This document shows positions 1-10,752 of a DNA stretch of 64,000 nucleotides, piece by piece. The notes beneath the pieces are model-generated. The model was not told the origin of the DNA. It saw only the letters and a program-made list of their open reading frames with translations, and ran no database searches. Source of the DNA: Plotosus lineatus (Eukaryota > Chordata > Actinopteri > Siluriformes > Plotosidae); the NCBI GenBank assembly GCA_024760905.1, contig CM045750.1, forward strand, positions 16,947,919 to 17,011,918, in the 5' to 3' direction. The position numbers were made by a program, and so were the translations under genes. Each line of letters begins with the position of its first letter. The stretch's first letter is position 1.

Positions 1-288
1 GAGACAAATGTTATCAAAACAAAGTCATTGTACTGCGATCAACAGCTAATTTCTCTTCGACCCATGCTATTAATGTAATGATGTGGGCTACGATTCCCCT
101 GTGGGAACGATACCAACTGAAAACAAAAACACTCTTATTTTGAATGTAATAATAATAATCCAAAAAAATTTATATATTTAAATATTCTACTTCCAAGGCC
201 ACACACATTACTTTTTAACCTGAAATATCAGTATATCACTTCCAGTTACTGTTTCCCTAATGTGGTTTCTTTATTGTTTGACTGAATA

Positions 289-631
289 CAGGGATCCCTC
301 GCTACTTTGCGTTTCAATTCATACGGCTTCAGTGCATCATGTTTTTTTTTCTTTTTTTAAATATTCATCGATTAAAAAATAAGGAAATTAAGTAAGAATG
401 GAAAATGCCGCAAAACAAGGCCAATTATGCAAAAAAAAAAAAAACCCTCATCAAAACAACTTACATTTTTATGTGAGGTGCACATCTGAGCGCATGCGCA
501 CATCTGTATATGCGTGTATTTATATATTATTTACATCTTGTGCATTATTTTTGAATGTTTAATTGTTATTATCAGCATTTATATCACTGAACGTGTATTT
601 ATTTGATATTTTATATACACATACTTGTACG
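289..631 (+). mobile_element. TIR-A transposon, 3' truncated
   Basis: The copy starts after a TA with CAGGGATCCCTCGCTAC, the family's terminal inverted repeat, and shares the AT-rich body seen at 30604-31044 and 60336-60855. It stops at a SINE-A head, and the other end does not reappear. Pogo/Tigger-like by TA target and CAG terminus; non-coding. Confidence 0.7.
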
Positions 632-833
632 CGGCGGCACGGTGGCGTAGTGGTTGGCACGTCCGCCTCACAGCAAGAAGGCCTGGGTTTGATTCCCGGA
701 CTGGGCGTTTCTGTGTGGAGTTTGCATGTTCTCCCCATGCATGTGGGTTTCCTCCGGGTACTCCAGTTTCCTCCCATGGTCCAAAAATATGCACAGTAGG
801 CTAATTGGCTGTACTAAATTGCCCGTAGGTTCA
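632..833 (+). mobile_element. SINE-A copy, 3' truncated
   Basis: It has a tRNA-like head with an A box (tggcgtagtgg) and B box (ggtttgattcc), then the body gtgtggagtttgcatgttctc and gggtttcctccgggtactc. Sequence departs from SINE-A after taaattgcccgtagg. Confidence 0.8.
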
Positions 834-837
834 CATC

Positions 838-905
838 ATGCAGAAGGCAATGGCATACCATTGCACTATCCTTGCCAAAAAACCTCCATGAAGATGATAA
901 TCAAT
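838..905 (+). repeat. BovB/RTE-like motif (weak)
   Basis: The stretch beginning agaaggcaatggcatacca and continuing through cttgccaaaaaacc resembles the 3' portion of BovB-type RTE elements and their SINEs as I remember it. It is short and degenerate. Confidence 0.3.
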
Positions 906-1111
906 AATCAAGGAGTTTGCATGTTCTCCCTGGGCATGTGAGGAATTTCTCTGTATTTCATTGGGGGCTTCATTAGGGCTCTCTACAGACCACGCATGTT
1001 CTTCCACTGCAGACTTTGTACAATATATCTGTAAGTAGCTTCTTTTGTGCACAGGGGCGTTCTTACACTAAAGAGGTTGAGGGGTTTTATTTACACTGAA
1101 GATTATATGTA

Positions 1112-1112
<1 letters not shown>

Positions 1113-1148
<36 letters not shown>
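1113..1148. repeat. (CA)n microsatellite
   Basis: Uninterrupted ca dinucleotides, about 18 units. Confidence 0.95.
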
Positions 1149-1149
<1 letters not shown>

Positions 1150-1227
1150 TTTACACATATTGTGTGCTTTTAACTTTGTAGCAACAGTTCTAAGAAAGAT
1201 ATAATGGTATAGGATTTGTATGTACTC

Positions 1228-1432
1228 ATGGCCATAGTGTGTGTGTTTGTGAGAGAGTGCGAGAGAAAGAGAGGTGTATGTGAGCGAGATGGGGGGAGAA
1301 AGAGAGGTGTATGTGAGCGAGATGGGGGGAGAAAGAGAGGTGTATGTGAGCGAGATGGGGGAGAAAGAGAGGAGTTTTGTGTGTGTTGTTGAGGGAATAA
1401 GAGAGGGGAGAGAGTGAGAGACCAAGACTGGT

Positions 1433-1481
<49 letters not shown>

Positions 1482-1606
1482 AGAGAGGGAGAGGGAGAGA
1501 AGTGTACATGTGTGGGGGTTGAGAGAGAGTGAGAGACAGAGATGTGTGTGTGTGTGTGTGAGAGAGGTGTGTAAGAGAGAAAGAAAGAGGGAGGGAGAGA
1601 GGAAGG
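1228..1606. repeat. GA/GT-rich tandem repeat block with a 33-bp unit
   Basis: A strand-asymmetric purine- and GT-rich block. Within it a 33-bp unit (agaaagagaggtgtatgtga... ending in a G run) repeats at 1264, 1297, 1330 and a fourth partial copy at 1362. A pure (GT)n of about 46 bp lies at 1434-1479. The long open frames over it on both strands are by-products of the repeat. Confidence 0.9.
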
Positions 1607-1755
1607 CGGAGAGAATGCAGAATACACTGGCAAATCAGTTTTTCAGCCAAATGCATCATGTCATGTATATAATCGATGATTGTGGAAATGTTTTATGCAG
1701 TAACATACAGTGTGAATGGTTTCTTTCTCTATCGTATCTCTTGATTAGATATTAT

Positions 1756-1812
1756 ATCTATAAATAGATAGATAGATACTGCTTTATTGATCTCATAATG
1801 GAGAAATTCATA
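1756..1812 (-). mobile_element. L2/Rex1-like LINE 3' end joined to (TAGA)n
   Basis: Reading the minus strand, the usual LINE tail with ...atcaataaagcag is followed by tatc repeats; on the plus strand this appears as gatagatagatactgctttattgatct. Only the tail survives. Confidence 0.5.
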
Positions 1813-1960
1813 AAGTATCACACAATGACACGAAACAGGGCTGTTGTGTTTTTAAAACAGCAATTCAACTATTTCAGATTGTAACAAGCTGCTGATTTTT
1901 AATTTTATCAAAGTGTATAATGAACCCAATAATTTCTGATTATATATATATATATAATAT

Positions 1961-2297
1961 GGGGGCAGTGGTGGTTTAGTGGTATAGTGCGCTGGATCGC
2001 TGATCCTAAGGTTGGGGGTTCGAGTCCCACTCTCCACAAGGTTGTCACTGTCCCCCCCAGTGCGGCTAACTGGGTTATCAAAGGCGGGCCATGTCTCTCA
2101 CTGTCTATGGTGTGAGGAATGTAAAAGAACCATTGCAGACTTTCGTAAAGAGTAGCTGCAAAGCCGTCCGCGTGTTTCTGTCCCTTGCTAACGGGTTGTG
2201 TCAGGAAGGGCATCCGACGTAAAAACCTCTGCCAAATCAAACGTGCGAATTATTCGCTGTGGCGACCCCTGATAAAGGGAAAAAGCCGAAAGGAAAT
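1961..2297 (+). mobile_element. SINE-B, near full length, RTE-like tail
   Basis: The tRNA-like head carries an A box (tggtttagtgg) and a perfect B box (ggttcgagtcc). The body includes cagctaactgggttatcaaa-type sequence and tctctcactgtctatggtg; the tail is cgctgtggcgacccctgat followed by aaaagccgaaagg. It begins at the edge of an AT tract, so its target duplication cannot be read. Confidence 0.85.
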
Positions 2298-2700
2298 CTC
2301 ATGTTATATATAACAACTATTATTATTAGTATTATTAGTATTATTATGGAATATAGATAAACAAACATGTGCAGGTCTGCTTTCTTTCGAAAATATGAAA
2401 TATGTAATATTAAAAATCTGTGTCGCTTGTGGAGAAGTAAAGGCTTTCCCTACCACGAAGATCTCCCAGTACATCTCTTTTAGAAAGTAAATAATGCATA
2501 ATTAATATGAGAACTCTTGTAGAATCCTATTTTAGGAGTGTATCTGATGTGTGTTTAAATGGATTCTGAATTTACTGTGATAGTGTGTTCAAAAAAAAAA
2601 CAAATAGAAAACCATATGTTACACCAAAACACTGCATATACTTAACTAAAAACACGTAAAGAAAATTGATTGCCTCCGTTGGAAAATTATTTTCTTTACT
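2298..2700. other. AT-rich intron sequence
   Basis: It holds short ATT runs and an A tract near 2590. I see no gene or recognised element. Confidence 0.5.
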
Positions 2701-2707
2701 AAGAAGT

Positions 2708-3075
2708 CATGGTGACGGTGACTGACAGTGACATTAGCACACCCATCTCACATTGAGGTGCAAAGGACATGGACATGCAAATGAAAAGGACATGCAAATT
2801 CCACATCGGAATTTGCATGTCCTTTTCATTTGCATGTCCATGTCCTTTCCATGCTTGTGTGGGTTTCCTCAGAGTACTCTGGTTTCCTCCCAGAATCTAA
2901 AGATCTGTTAAAATTGTCCCCAGCTGTGAGTGCGAGTGCGAATTATTCTGTGTGTTGCCCTGCAATGGTTTGGTGAGATGTTCATAGTGTAGTCAAGAGG
3001 TGGCAAAGATGGGCTCACAGACCATTGGAGCCTAAGAGGATTAGGCACTACAGCGAATGAATGAATGAATGAATA
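2708..3075 (+). mobile_element. SINE-A copy containing a foldback
   Basis: The head is degenerate (agtgacattagcacacccatctcac), the middle is replaced by a palindrome at 2762-2848, and the 3' half is normal, ending in gaatgaatgaatgaat. Confidence 0.75.
2762..2848. repeat. Perfect 41-bp inverted repeat with 5-nt loop
   Basis: The arms 2762-2802 and 2808-2848 are exact reverse complements (41 of 41) separated by acatc. The right arm begins in SINE-A sequence (ggaatttgcatgt), so the hairpin arose within a SINE-A copy. Confidence 0.95.
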
Positions 3076-3425
3076 CTGGTGGCATGGTTGTGTTGCTTAC
3101 AGTGGTGGAAACTTGTTGCAAGATGGTTCTAGCCCACAGCTCACGACCAACCGTAGGCTTTCATTGTGGAATTTGCATGTTGTCCCCATTCTTGCATAGG
3201 TTTCTTTTCCAGGTACTTTGGTTTCATTCCCACAACCCAGAAACCTGCACATTAGGTTTAATGTGTATTGTAATTTGCCCATGAGTGTGAAGGGTTGTTT
3301 GTCTCTGTGTTAGCCACGCAGTAGATTGATGACCTGTTCATGGTGTTTGTTGTCTCTTGTCCAAAGTCAGTTGATATTGATTCCAGCTTCCTCCACAACC
3401 TTGGCAGATAAGTAGTACAGTTAAA
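3076..3425 (+). mobile_element. Degenerate SINE-A copy
   Basis: gtggaatttgcatgttgtcccc, catagg-tttctttt and gattccagcttcc follow SINE-A order, but divergence is high. It abuts the previous SINE-A tail. Confidence 0.6.
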
Positions 3426-3919
3426 TGCTGTATGGATCTAATCTTGTATACATAGTAATGATGGGCAATTCGTGAACGAATCGTTGAAAAGAATTGATTC
3501 ATTTACGTGAACGAGTGAATCAATTCGCAAATGCAACTGAATCGATTCACCAGGACTTTGCTAATATAACCATCTATTACTGTATCACATAAAGTACTTG
3601 GAATCACTCATTACCTCTAATAGCCGGCAGAGGCGGAAGAGCTGTGTGATGCACTGTGCAGCAGGCAGACTCTACGGCAAGATCTCTGACGGTATCATGT
3701 AGTGATCCGCTGAATCATTGCATGACTGAGTTGGATCTAGTTGCTGAATCATTCAGTGAACCACTTACTCAGCAAATCATTCACTAATCATTAACTCACT
3801 GAATCACTCAGTGAACAGCTAACTCAATGAATCACTCCGAGATTATATACTAGTAGAAAATGTTGATCAAGTTTTGTAATTTGCAAACTAGATTATTTAT
3901 CAATATTAAAAAGGGAATC

Positions 3920-4860
3920 CTACTTATTTCGCGGTTAATGGGGACCAGCCCAAGCGAAATGCGAAAAACCGCTAAATGACTTCTGACACTTCTTAAGGAC
4001 ACCCACCCACCTATATAAAATTTATATAGAAGTTCATTTTAAAGTGTTCTATGCATGTTACTGTCATACAGGCAACGTGTGTTAATATATAAATAAATTA
4101 TACGCCTTATAATGCCAATAAATATACATAAATACTGTATAACAAACCTTATAAATAACAAACCCATGGCCACGTCGAGAATGAGAATCACTGGCGGCAC
4201 TGGTGCTTGGTTGGGGCTCGTCAGCGCCTCCAGAGCCTTTGCTTTAGTACTTATCATGTTAGTGTCAAAACTCAAATTATTTTTATGGCGGGCCGTGATC
4301 CACAACGATAAGGTGTTTTCCATTTTCACAACTGTTATGGTCTGTGCTAGTTGGCAGCGTTTAACCCTCTTTCTCTCTCTCCATAAACTGCATGCGCTGG
4401 TGAGGGGCGTGGCTGTTACCCGCAAGTGAAATCCAGAGAGCGCACCTGAATTCACTCGGCCATCAGCGCACGATAAAGACCTCCGTGCTCGACCAGTTTC
4501 CGTGTTGATACTCTCCAAGTGATTTTGGTTTTTGTTTTTCCCTGACCACTACGGTGAACAGGATTTTTCCTGCACCCCAGTGCTTCCCCTGAGCTCAATA
4601 AAAGTCATTGTTTCATGAGGGAGGAAAGGTGTGTTGGATGCTGGGAAATATAATCTCGACCAATCAGCTTGCTGGATTCACAGCCAGTTAAAGAACACTC
4701 AAGTCAAGCAGGAGAACAGAGCATGTTGGTTAGCGTAGTTGAATATATATGTCGTGCTCGTGAATTTTGAATAATCTTTAATTTTTTAATTTCCCAATGG
4801 GAAATCCGGCGATATTGCAGGGACGCGGAGTAGGAAACGCGAAGTGGTGGGCGAGTACTG
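3920..4860. mobile_element. Putative TA-flanked transposon inside the hAT-like element
   Basis: The right end reads, inverted, CAGTACTCGCCCACCACTTC and is followed by TA. The left border near tacttatttcgcggttaat is inferred from the related ttcgcg motif and is not a clean inverted repeat. A 159-codon open frame on the minus strand (4039-4518) resembles no protein I know and may be chance. Confidence 0.4.
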
Positions 4861-5039
4861 TAGTATGTTTGACTATTCAGTATGATACCTCTTCGTGACA
4901 GGACTCAATAACTCAGTGAGTTCATGCTATGTTTTGCAACGCAGTGGTGCAGGTTTAATCCTGGTAGAGGGTTTTTTGTTTTGTTTTGTTTTTTTTGGTG
5001 ATTCAAATGAATTGATATGAATTGATTTGCTACAGATAA

Positions 5040-5106
5040 ACAACCCTTTTTTTCTTTCAGCTTTTTCCCTTTTCCAGGAGTCGCCACAGCGAATCATCGC
5101 ATGTTT
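5040..5106 (-). mobile_element. SINE-B/RTE-like 3' tail fragment
   Basis: On the minus strand it reads cgctgtggcgactcctgg followed by aaaagggaaaaagctgaaag, the shared 3' tail of SINE-B and the RTE-like LINE. Confidence 0.6.
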
Positions 5107-5177
5107 TGACGACAGTTAAACGACCCAAAGTAATCAAATTCGTTAAAAGAATCTGATTTCCCATCACTAATACATTA

Positions 5178-5861
5178 CGCCTGGGCAAAACCAAAATCGT
5201 ACAGTTGAATATTTACTCTTGATTACTTTTTAAATCATTCAAGCAAATCATTATTTTCCGACAAACCTAAGCAACCCAGACTGAGAGTCGGGCTTATTTT
5301 TTACTGACATCTTGAATTGATGACAGTAAAAGTGAACAACACCATAAAGTGTTCTTCAGCACATGCCAATTAAAGACTTTCAATTTCATTAAGATCGGGA
5401 ATCTGCAGTGCAAATACATATGTGAAAACGATTCCTCATGCTACCTGAACTCTATCGTCTTTCTTTTGAATTCCAATTTTATATCTGTGCTGTCAGGGAA
5501 GTCCATTGATAGTATAACCTGCTTATTCACTACATCCAGGCTGTTGATTGACTCCATTTTGTTGTTACGTAATGATGCTGAGCCTTGAACTGACCAACTG
5601 GAGCAACCTTGCTGTGATGATTACACGCTGTAATCAATGCCTGGAGGCACTCCAGCAAAATATTAGAATGCATAACTTTTCTTTGGCTGGGCAAAGTACA
5701 TTTAAATTAATGTTCAAATGAAAAAAATCAGAAATTAAATGATGACTGTTAGATCTTTAATCAGGAATTCTTGTTTACATTGTGCAATTTTTTCTCTACA
5801 AGACATTTCAGTGAGGCTATCTTATTTTAATAAGGGATTTGTTTGTGATTTGTTTATTGAT
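5178..5861. other. Intron sequence without recognised features
   Basis: Moderately AT-rich single-copy-looking sequence. Open frames here are short and carry no recognisable motif. Confidence 0.5.
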
Positions 5862-6202
5862 TTGCTGAATCACTTAATCCTGCATGGTCACGGGGATTCT
5901 GGAACACATCTCGGCCAACACTGAGCAAAGGCAGGGTACACCCTAAACACTTCATCAGATCATCACAGTCAACACATGTACATCCAGGTACAGTGACATT
6001 CACATCTGGGGCAATTGGGAACAGCAATTTGCTCCAATGGGGATGTTTTTGGAGTGTGGGAGGAAACTGGCATACCTAGAAAACAAACACGCAAGCCCAG
6101 GTTGAACAGCAAACTCCACACAAAAATTTCCTTGCTAAGCCCCGGACATAAACCTGATCACTGTGAGGCTGATGTGCTAACCACTACACCACCGTGCCAC
6201 CC
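5862..6202 (-). mobile_element. SINE-A copy, near full length
   Basis: Reverse orientation: tail cttaatcctgcatggtcacg, body gggaggaaactggcat, head ctaaccactacaccaccgtg. Confidence 0.8.
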
Positions 6203-6977
6203 ATGCCCCCTTATATTTGGTCCAAATAAGTATTATTAATGGAAAGCAGATTGTAATGGCTGCATTGAAGGCATTATGTGTTAAAGTTGTGGTATGAGTC
6301 TTGTTCAAAATCAATTGTGCCCTTTTTTTGAACCCCAAAGTATCTGTGGCCATCCTCATTTCATTACATACCACTGTGCATAATTACGGCTCAACTGCAG
6401 CTTGGATCTGTATGTGCAGCTACAGCTGGTGTCTGAGTGCAAGAGCCAGAGAGCAGAAAGCCATTATATATGGTATGTTATTTTTTTTTCCCATACATTT
6501 GTTTATCAGACACACACTGAGCCGGAGAGCGAGCTGTCTCAGTCAGATAGACACACGTAGGCACTCCCCTGAGCGTCCCAGGAACTCCTCTGGATTGGTA
6601 AAGGCTTCATTAGCCACAACCAGCTTCTCTGCAGAAGGAACATCTGTTTGCTAACTGCTAGCATCGTTATCCATCCCTCTCCGTCTGCCTTATTGCCGGC
6701 ATGGTCCCATGTCTGTTAATAGAATCCTCATTAGGAAGCGGTTTCTTGATGGAGAACAGTGCCAGTGCATGGCGAAACTCTCCCACTGGTGTCTATCATG
6801 ACAAGAACATCTAACTATGATTTTGTTTAAAGAGCACTGAAATAAAGCTTCCTTGACCCCAAATGGCAGCAAATACGGTGGCGTCTGTGTATCTATAGAG
6901 AATTTAGTCAGCTATGTTAGTGTCAGCATCAATATAGTCTTGTTTGGTAAAATTCACACAGTAGTGAAATTCACATC

Positions 6978-6980
<3 letters not shown>
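6203..6980. other. Intron sequence without recognised features
   Basis: No repeat family or coding signal recognised. Confidence 0.5.
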
Positions 6981-7038
<58 letters not shown>

Positions 7039-7051
7039 TAGATATATATAT

Positions 7052-7096
<45 letters not shown>

Positions 7097-7132
7097 TATA
7101 TATATAGATATATATATATATATATATATATA
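6981..7132. repeat. (TA)n array with GATA interruptions
   Basis: About 150 bp of ta dinucleotides broken by tagatagatata and tagatatata motifs. Confidence 0.95.
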
Positions 7133-9029
7133 GTAGCCAATTCCCACTCAGATGTGGGATGGTCGAGGAGTGGTGAGCAAGAAATGCAAACTGTACTTAT
7201 TTACTGTTTCAAATTGCCCCAGGTCTGAGGGTGTAGGGTTGTTTTGTCTGAGTGACTGAGTGAATTACCACCAATCAAGTACTGCCTCTGTGTCATCCAA
7301 CCACCACCAACTAGAGAGGGGCATAATGTCCCGTGTAACTGCCACCCACATCTTTGTATGAACTTGGAGGGAGAGATCTATCTGCTATCCACTTTTGCAG
7401 GAATTCACTAACCGACACCCATGATTGGCTAGTCTCCCTGCCATATGAGATTGGCCAATTAGCTTCCATGAACTTCCGGCCACAGCCGTCTGCGAAATCA
7501 ACCTTGATCTCAACCCGTGATCTCCAGGTGGATAGTTGCGCACCGTGCTGATCCACCAGCTTCAATCTAAAGATAATGGGCTCTGACCAGAAATACCACT
7601 TGCTCCTTTTATGACTTCTTGACTGCAAGGTCAGAGCTTTTTTCACCACATCTTACTTCAGACGCACAGTGAGTGGAGTCGCTCAAGCATTGCCACAATA
7701 GTAAGGCAGTTTGACGAGAGCCAGAGCAAAGTCAATTTCTCAGTGTCACAACTGATAAACCTAAAATGCAAACTGACCAAAACGGACATATGAAAGAGGC
7801 TGCTCAGAATTTATGATCAGAATGCCTGCTTTATCAACAGCATATGTGGCTGTTTAGCTGATCGCTAAGTTTAAAAAACATTATTTAGGCTGAAATATCA
7901 AGAGTTCAAAGAACTCACTAAAAGGCAATTAGCCTTATTGCTTGGTATGCCCAGCTGTCAGCTTCACTGGGAATCAACCAGCCCCGTCTGGGGTTTAGGT
8001 GGATAATTGTTATAGCCAGGTGGGAGCTGGGTTTTGTTTTCATGCCCAATCATACTAATGGGTGCACTGGATGGGCGGATAATTGCTCCAAAAACTCACC
8101 TGCCCATACCTTTATCTAGACCAGCCCCAGAGGTGTTAGGCATGATGAATCTCCACATCAGTCTCTCTCTCTCTGTCTCGCTCTCTTGCTACAAGGGCAT
8201 TTGGTTTAGCCTGGCATGAGTGTGTGTTTCCCGTGAGCTGCGCAGCTCAGCTGTTCACGCTTTCCACCTCTGCTTGAATGCAGACTCCTGGGAAATCTAG
8301 CCGCTCCAGATGTGTGCCCAGTGGCTGCTATAAACACAGAGAGAGGACAGAAGGTATGAAAAACAAAAAATAAAGAAGAGGAAAATGTATGCCATCATGG
8401 GAAAGGAGTGGAAAGGAAAGCAAACAGAAACTCCCAGCTCTCTCCGAGCTGTAATCATTTATGGGTCCCATCCCACTGCCACTATTTTCTTAGCCTATCC
8501 TCCAGGATTCCGATTGAATGTATATATGAGACTGATAATCTCCGGTGTGATCAGTGAGGCAGAAAGGCAACTATTGAATGGCTTTCATCCTCCCTTAGTG
8601 CAAATGGAACTCATGGCAGAATAAAACACTTGCTCCCACTTCTCGCTCTGTGTCTCTGTACGGCAGGCTCAGGCGTCAGGCTTTGGTAGCTACAGTCACT
8701 GTTTGGAATGAATTCACATTATTATAGTCCTTAAAGGGGCCCATATACTTCCCAAGTATATTAAATACAATATACATGAAATAGAGTGTTATCTCTGAAA
8801 ATGAAAGGTAATCAGATTCAATATTTTTGGAAACCATTTTCTTTCTCTTGTTCACGACTATCATTGACCCCTGCACCAGGTGCCATGATAATAGTGGGCA
8901 TCGCGATCTTGAAGGAAACGAGAGTGCAGAATACTTGATCCAGACTTTTCTACATTTTACAAATTGGTGGTGCAGTACCAAATTATTGAGCATACACAAG
9001 ATTGTCCCTTCATTCACATTTTTATTGTT
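7133..9029. other. Intron sequence; possible old SINE at 7311-7560
   Basis: On the minus strand 7560-7311 starts with a tRNA-head-like tggtggatcagcacggtg and contains agccaatcatggg, a motif shared with 22660-22690 and 37885-37905, so it may be an old repeat. The remainder to 9029 shows no recognised element. Confidence 0.35.
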
Positions 9030-9042
9030 ATTGTAAAGAGAT

Positions 9043-9476
9043 CAATTCAGTGCATTTTCTGTAACCACTTAATCCTAATTAGGGTCATGGGGAGGCTGGC
9101 GCCCATCCCAGCCAATTCCGGGCGAGGGCAGAGTACACCCTGGACAGCTCACCAGACCATCGCAGGGCGGAAACACCACCACCATCACAATCATCGATAT
9201 CTATATATCTATTCCTTCCAGCTTTTTCCCTTTTTTCCACGGGTCGCCACAGCGAATCAGTCAGATGCCCTTCCTGACACAACCCTTTAGCAAGGGACAG
9301 AAACACGTTGACGGCTTTGCAGCTCCTCTTTACGAAAGTCAGCAATGGTTCTTTTGCCCAGTTCGCTGCACTGGGGGGGGGGCAGTGACAATCTTGTGGA
9401 GCGTGGGACTCGAACCCCCAATCTTTGGATCAGCGATCCAGAGCCCTTTACCACTAGACCACCACTGCCCCATTGT
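9043..9476 (-). mobile_element. Double-tailed SINE-B: RTE-like tail then SINE-A tail
   Basis: The whole block is bracketed by one 13-bp target duplication, attgtaaagagat, at 9030-9042 and 9477-9489. Reading the minus strand there is a SINE-B head (B box ggttcgagtcc-like at about 9400), body, the RTE-like tail near 9230, a short spacer with gatatatagatatcgatg, and then the SINE-A 3' end (9043-9172). It is either one insertion carrying both tails or a chimera altered after insertion. Confidence 0.75.
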
Positions 9477-9919
9477 ATTGTAAAGAGATGCAGAACAAAA
9501 ACAAGATGTAGAACAAGTAGATCTTAAGCCCATGAGCTGAGGTGGTCTCACAGGGAATCATTTATATTCAGGCAAAATTAACTGATAATGGAAGGTAAGA
9601 CTCATCAACTATTCACAAGTGAACAAGCAACTTTAGGATACTTCTTTGCATCTTGCTATTAAGGGACCAGTCATACCTTGCCATAGAGAGTAAACGGGTG
9701 TCTGATGCAAAGTGAATTTTTTTCTGTTTGTTTCCGCTCATATGTGTTTCTTGTCTGATTCTTGTTTCTAGAATGCGTGCATTTGTCAGGCAAGGTCTGT
9801 TCAGTCCAGCAGGAAGTTTTTTTGTACGCACAAAACTTTTAACATCTCTCAACAGGCAAGGTTGAGTTGGTTGTATGGCTCTTGTGTGGCTGGCATATGC
9901 TTTGTTTGAAACTTGTGTA

Positions 9920-10750
9920 CAGACGCTCCCCAACTTACGTTTTAGTTTGGTTCCGGATGGCCGAACGTAAGGTGAAAAAAAAAAAACGTAAGTTGTTACT
10001 GTATGTTCCAGTGACGTATGACGTTCATACTGTACTATACATCCATAAATAGCATTACCGTATCTCATAAAACAGCCCTAAATCAATTATTATAAACATA
10101 ACATTGTAAAATAATATCAAATATATCAAATAATATCAACATTAATTTCAAATAAATTAAATTCAAGCAAAATGATTTCAAATAGATAAATTTTAATCAA
10201 ATTCACTCATCAAATATCAAATACAGTATCAAATATAACCTTTAGCATGCTCTGTGATGCGATCTTTCTGCTTGTAAATGGTTCCTATGGTTGACGGAGC
10301 CATTTGGAAGAAATGGGCAACATTCACATGTTTTTGACAAGCATCAATTTTCTTGATAATAGATATCTTCGTTTCTAACGAGATGGCTTGCCGCTTTTTC
10401 TGATTACCGCTATCACTAGTAGGCTTACGCTTCTGATCAACCATATTTGCTCAGGGTTACAAACGTCCGCAAAACAGTGTAAACACAAAGATCACAGAGA
10501 CGACGTCTTAACTCAAGGGTAACACGCGGTGAACTGGGAAGAAGGAGGGGCACGTTCAGTCTGTCGTTTGTAAACATAGGACACAGCATCATTACGTCAT
10601 TGCGTCATTATGTCAGCGTACTATGTAAGTACATCTTGTACTACAGACAGCACGCTAAACTCAAAATTTGACTTTTTTTTTTTTTTTTTTTTATATAATG
10701 TAAAATCAAAAAATACGTATAACGAATGACCGTAATTCGGTGAGCGTCTG
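9920..10750 (-). mobile_element. TIR-C pogo/Tigger-like transposon, internally deleted
   Basis: The left end CAGACGCTCCCCAACTTACG and the inverted right end CAGACGCTCACCGAATTACG match at 17 of 20 bases. TA flanks both sides (9918-9919 and 10751-10752). The element is 831 bp and carries the start of a transposase on the minus strand (10229-10444); the catalytic region is missing, so it depends on an autonomous relative. Confidence 0.85.
10229..10444 (-). pseudogene. Pogo/Tigger transposase N-terminus (HTH) relic
   Basis: An ATG-initiated frame of about 71 codons begins MVDQKRKP and contains KRQAISLETKISIIKKID followed by MAPSTIGTIYKQKDRI. This is the CENP-B/psq-type helix-turn-helix that pogo/Tigger transposases use to bind their inverted repeats. 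It starts about 300 bp inside the right end of its transposon, as expected. The frame closes after KQKDRITEHAKG, so the DDE catalytic domain is absent. It could at most make a DNA-binding fragment; it is more likely a dead relic. Confidence 0.8.
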
Positions 10751-10752
10751 TA

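Larger units (their letters stand above)
3456..5169. mobile_element. hAT-like DNA transposon, non-autonomous, with nested insertions
   Basis: The ends are taatgatgggcaattcg on the left and, inverted, tagtgatgggaaatcag on the right. They are flanked by an 8-bp near-duplication, atacatag (3448-3455) and atacatta (5170-5177). An 8-bp duplication and the GTGATGGG terminus fit hAT elements. The left arm (about 3715-3840) repeats gaatcattcactg-type motifs. A second transposon occupies about 3920-4860 and a SINE-B/RTE tail lies at 5040-5106. No transposase is recognisable. Confidence 0.6.

Noticed and set aside
1087..1659. 190-codon minus-strand open frame rich in SLSHTH
   Set aside because: It lies entirely on GA/GT simple repeats, which stay open in several frames; no gene.
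4039..4518. 159-codon minus-strand open frame
   Set aside because: It lies inside a transposon-like element, overlaps an opposing open frame and shows no family motif; kept only as a note on the element.
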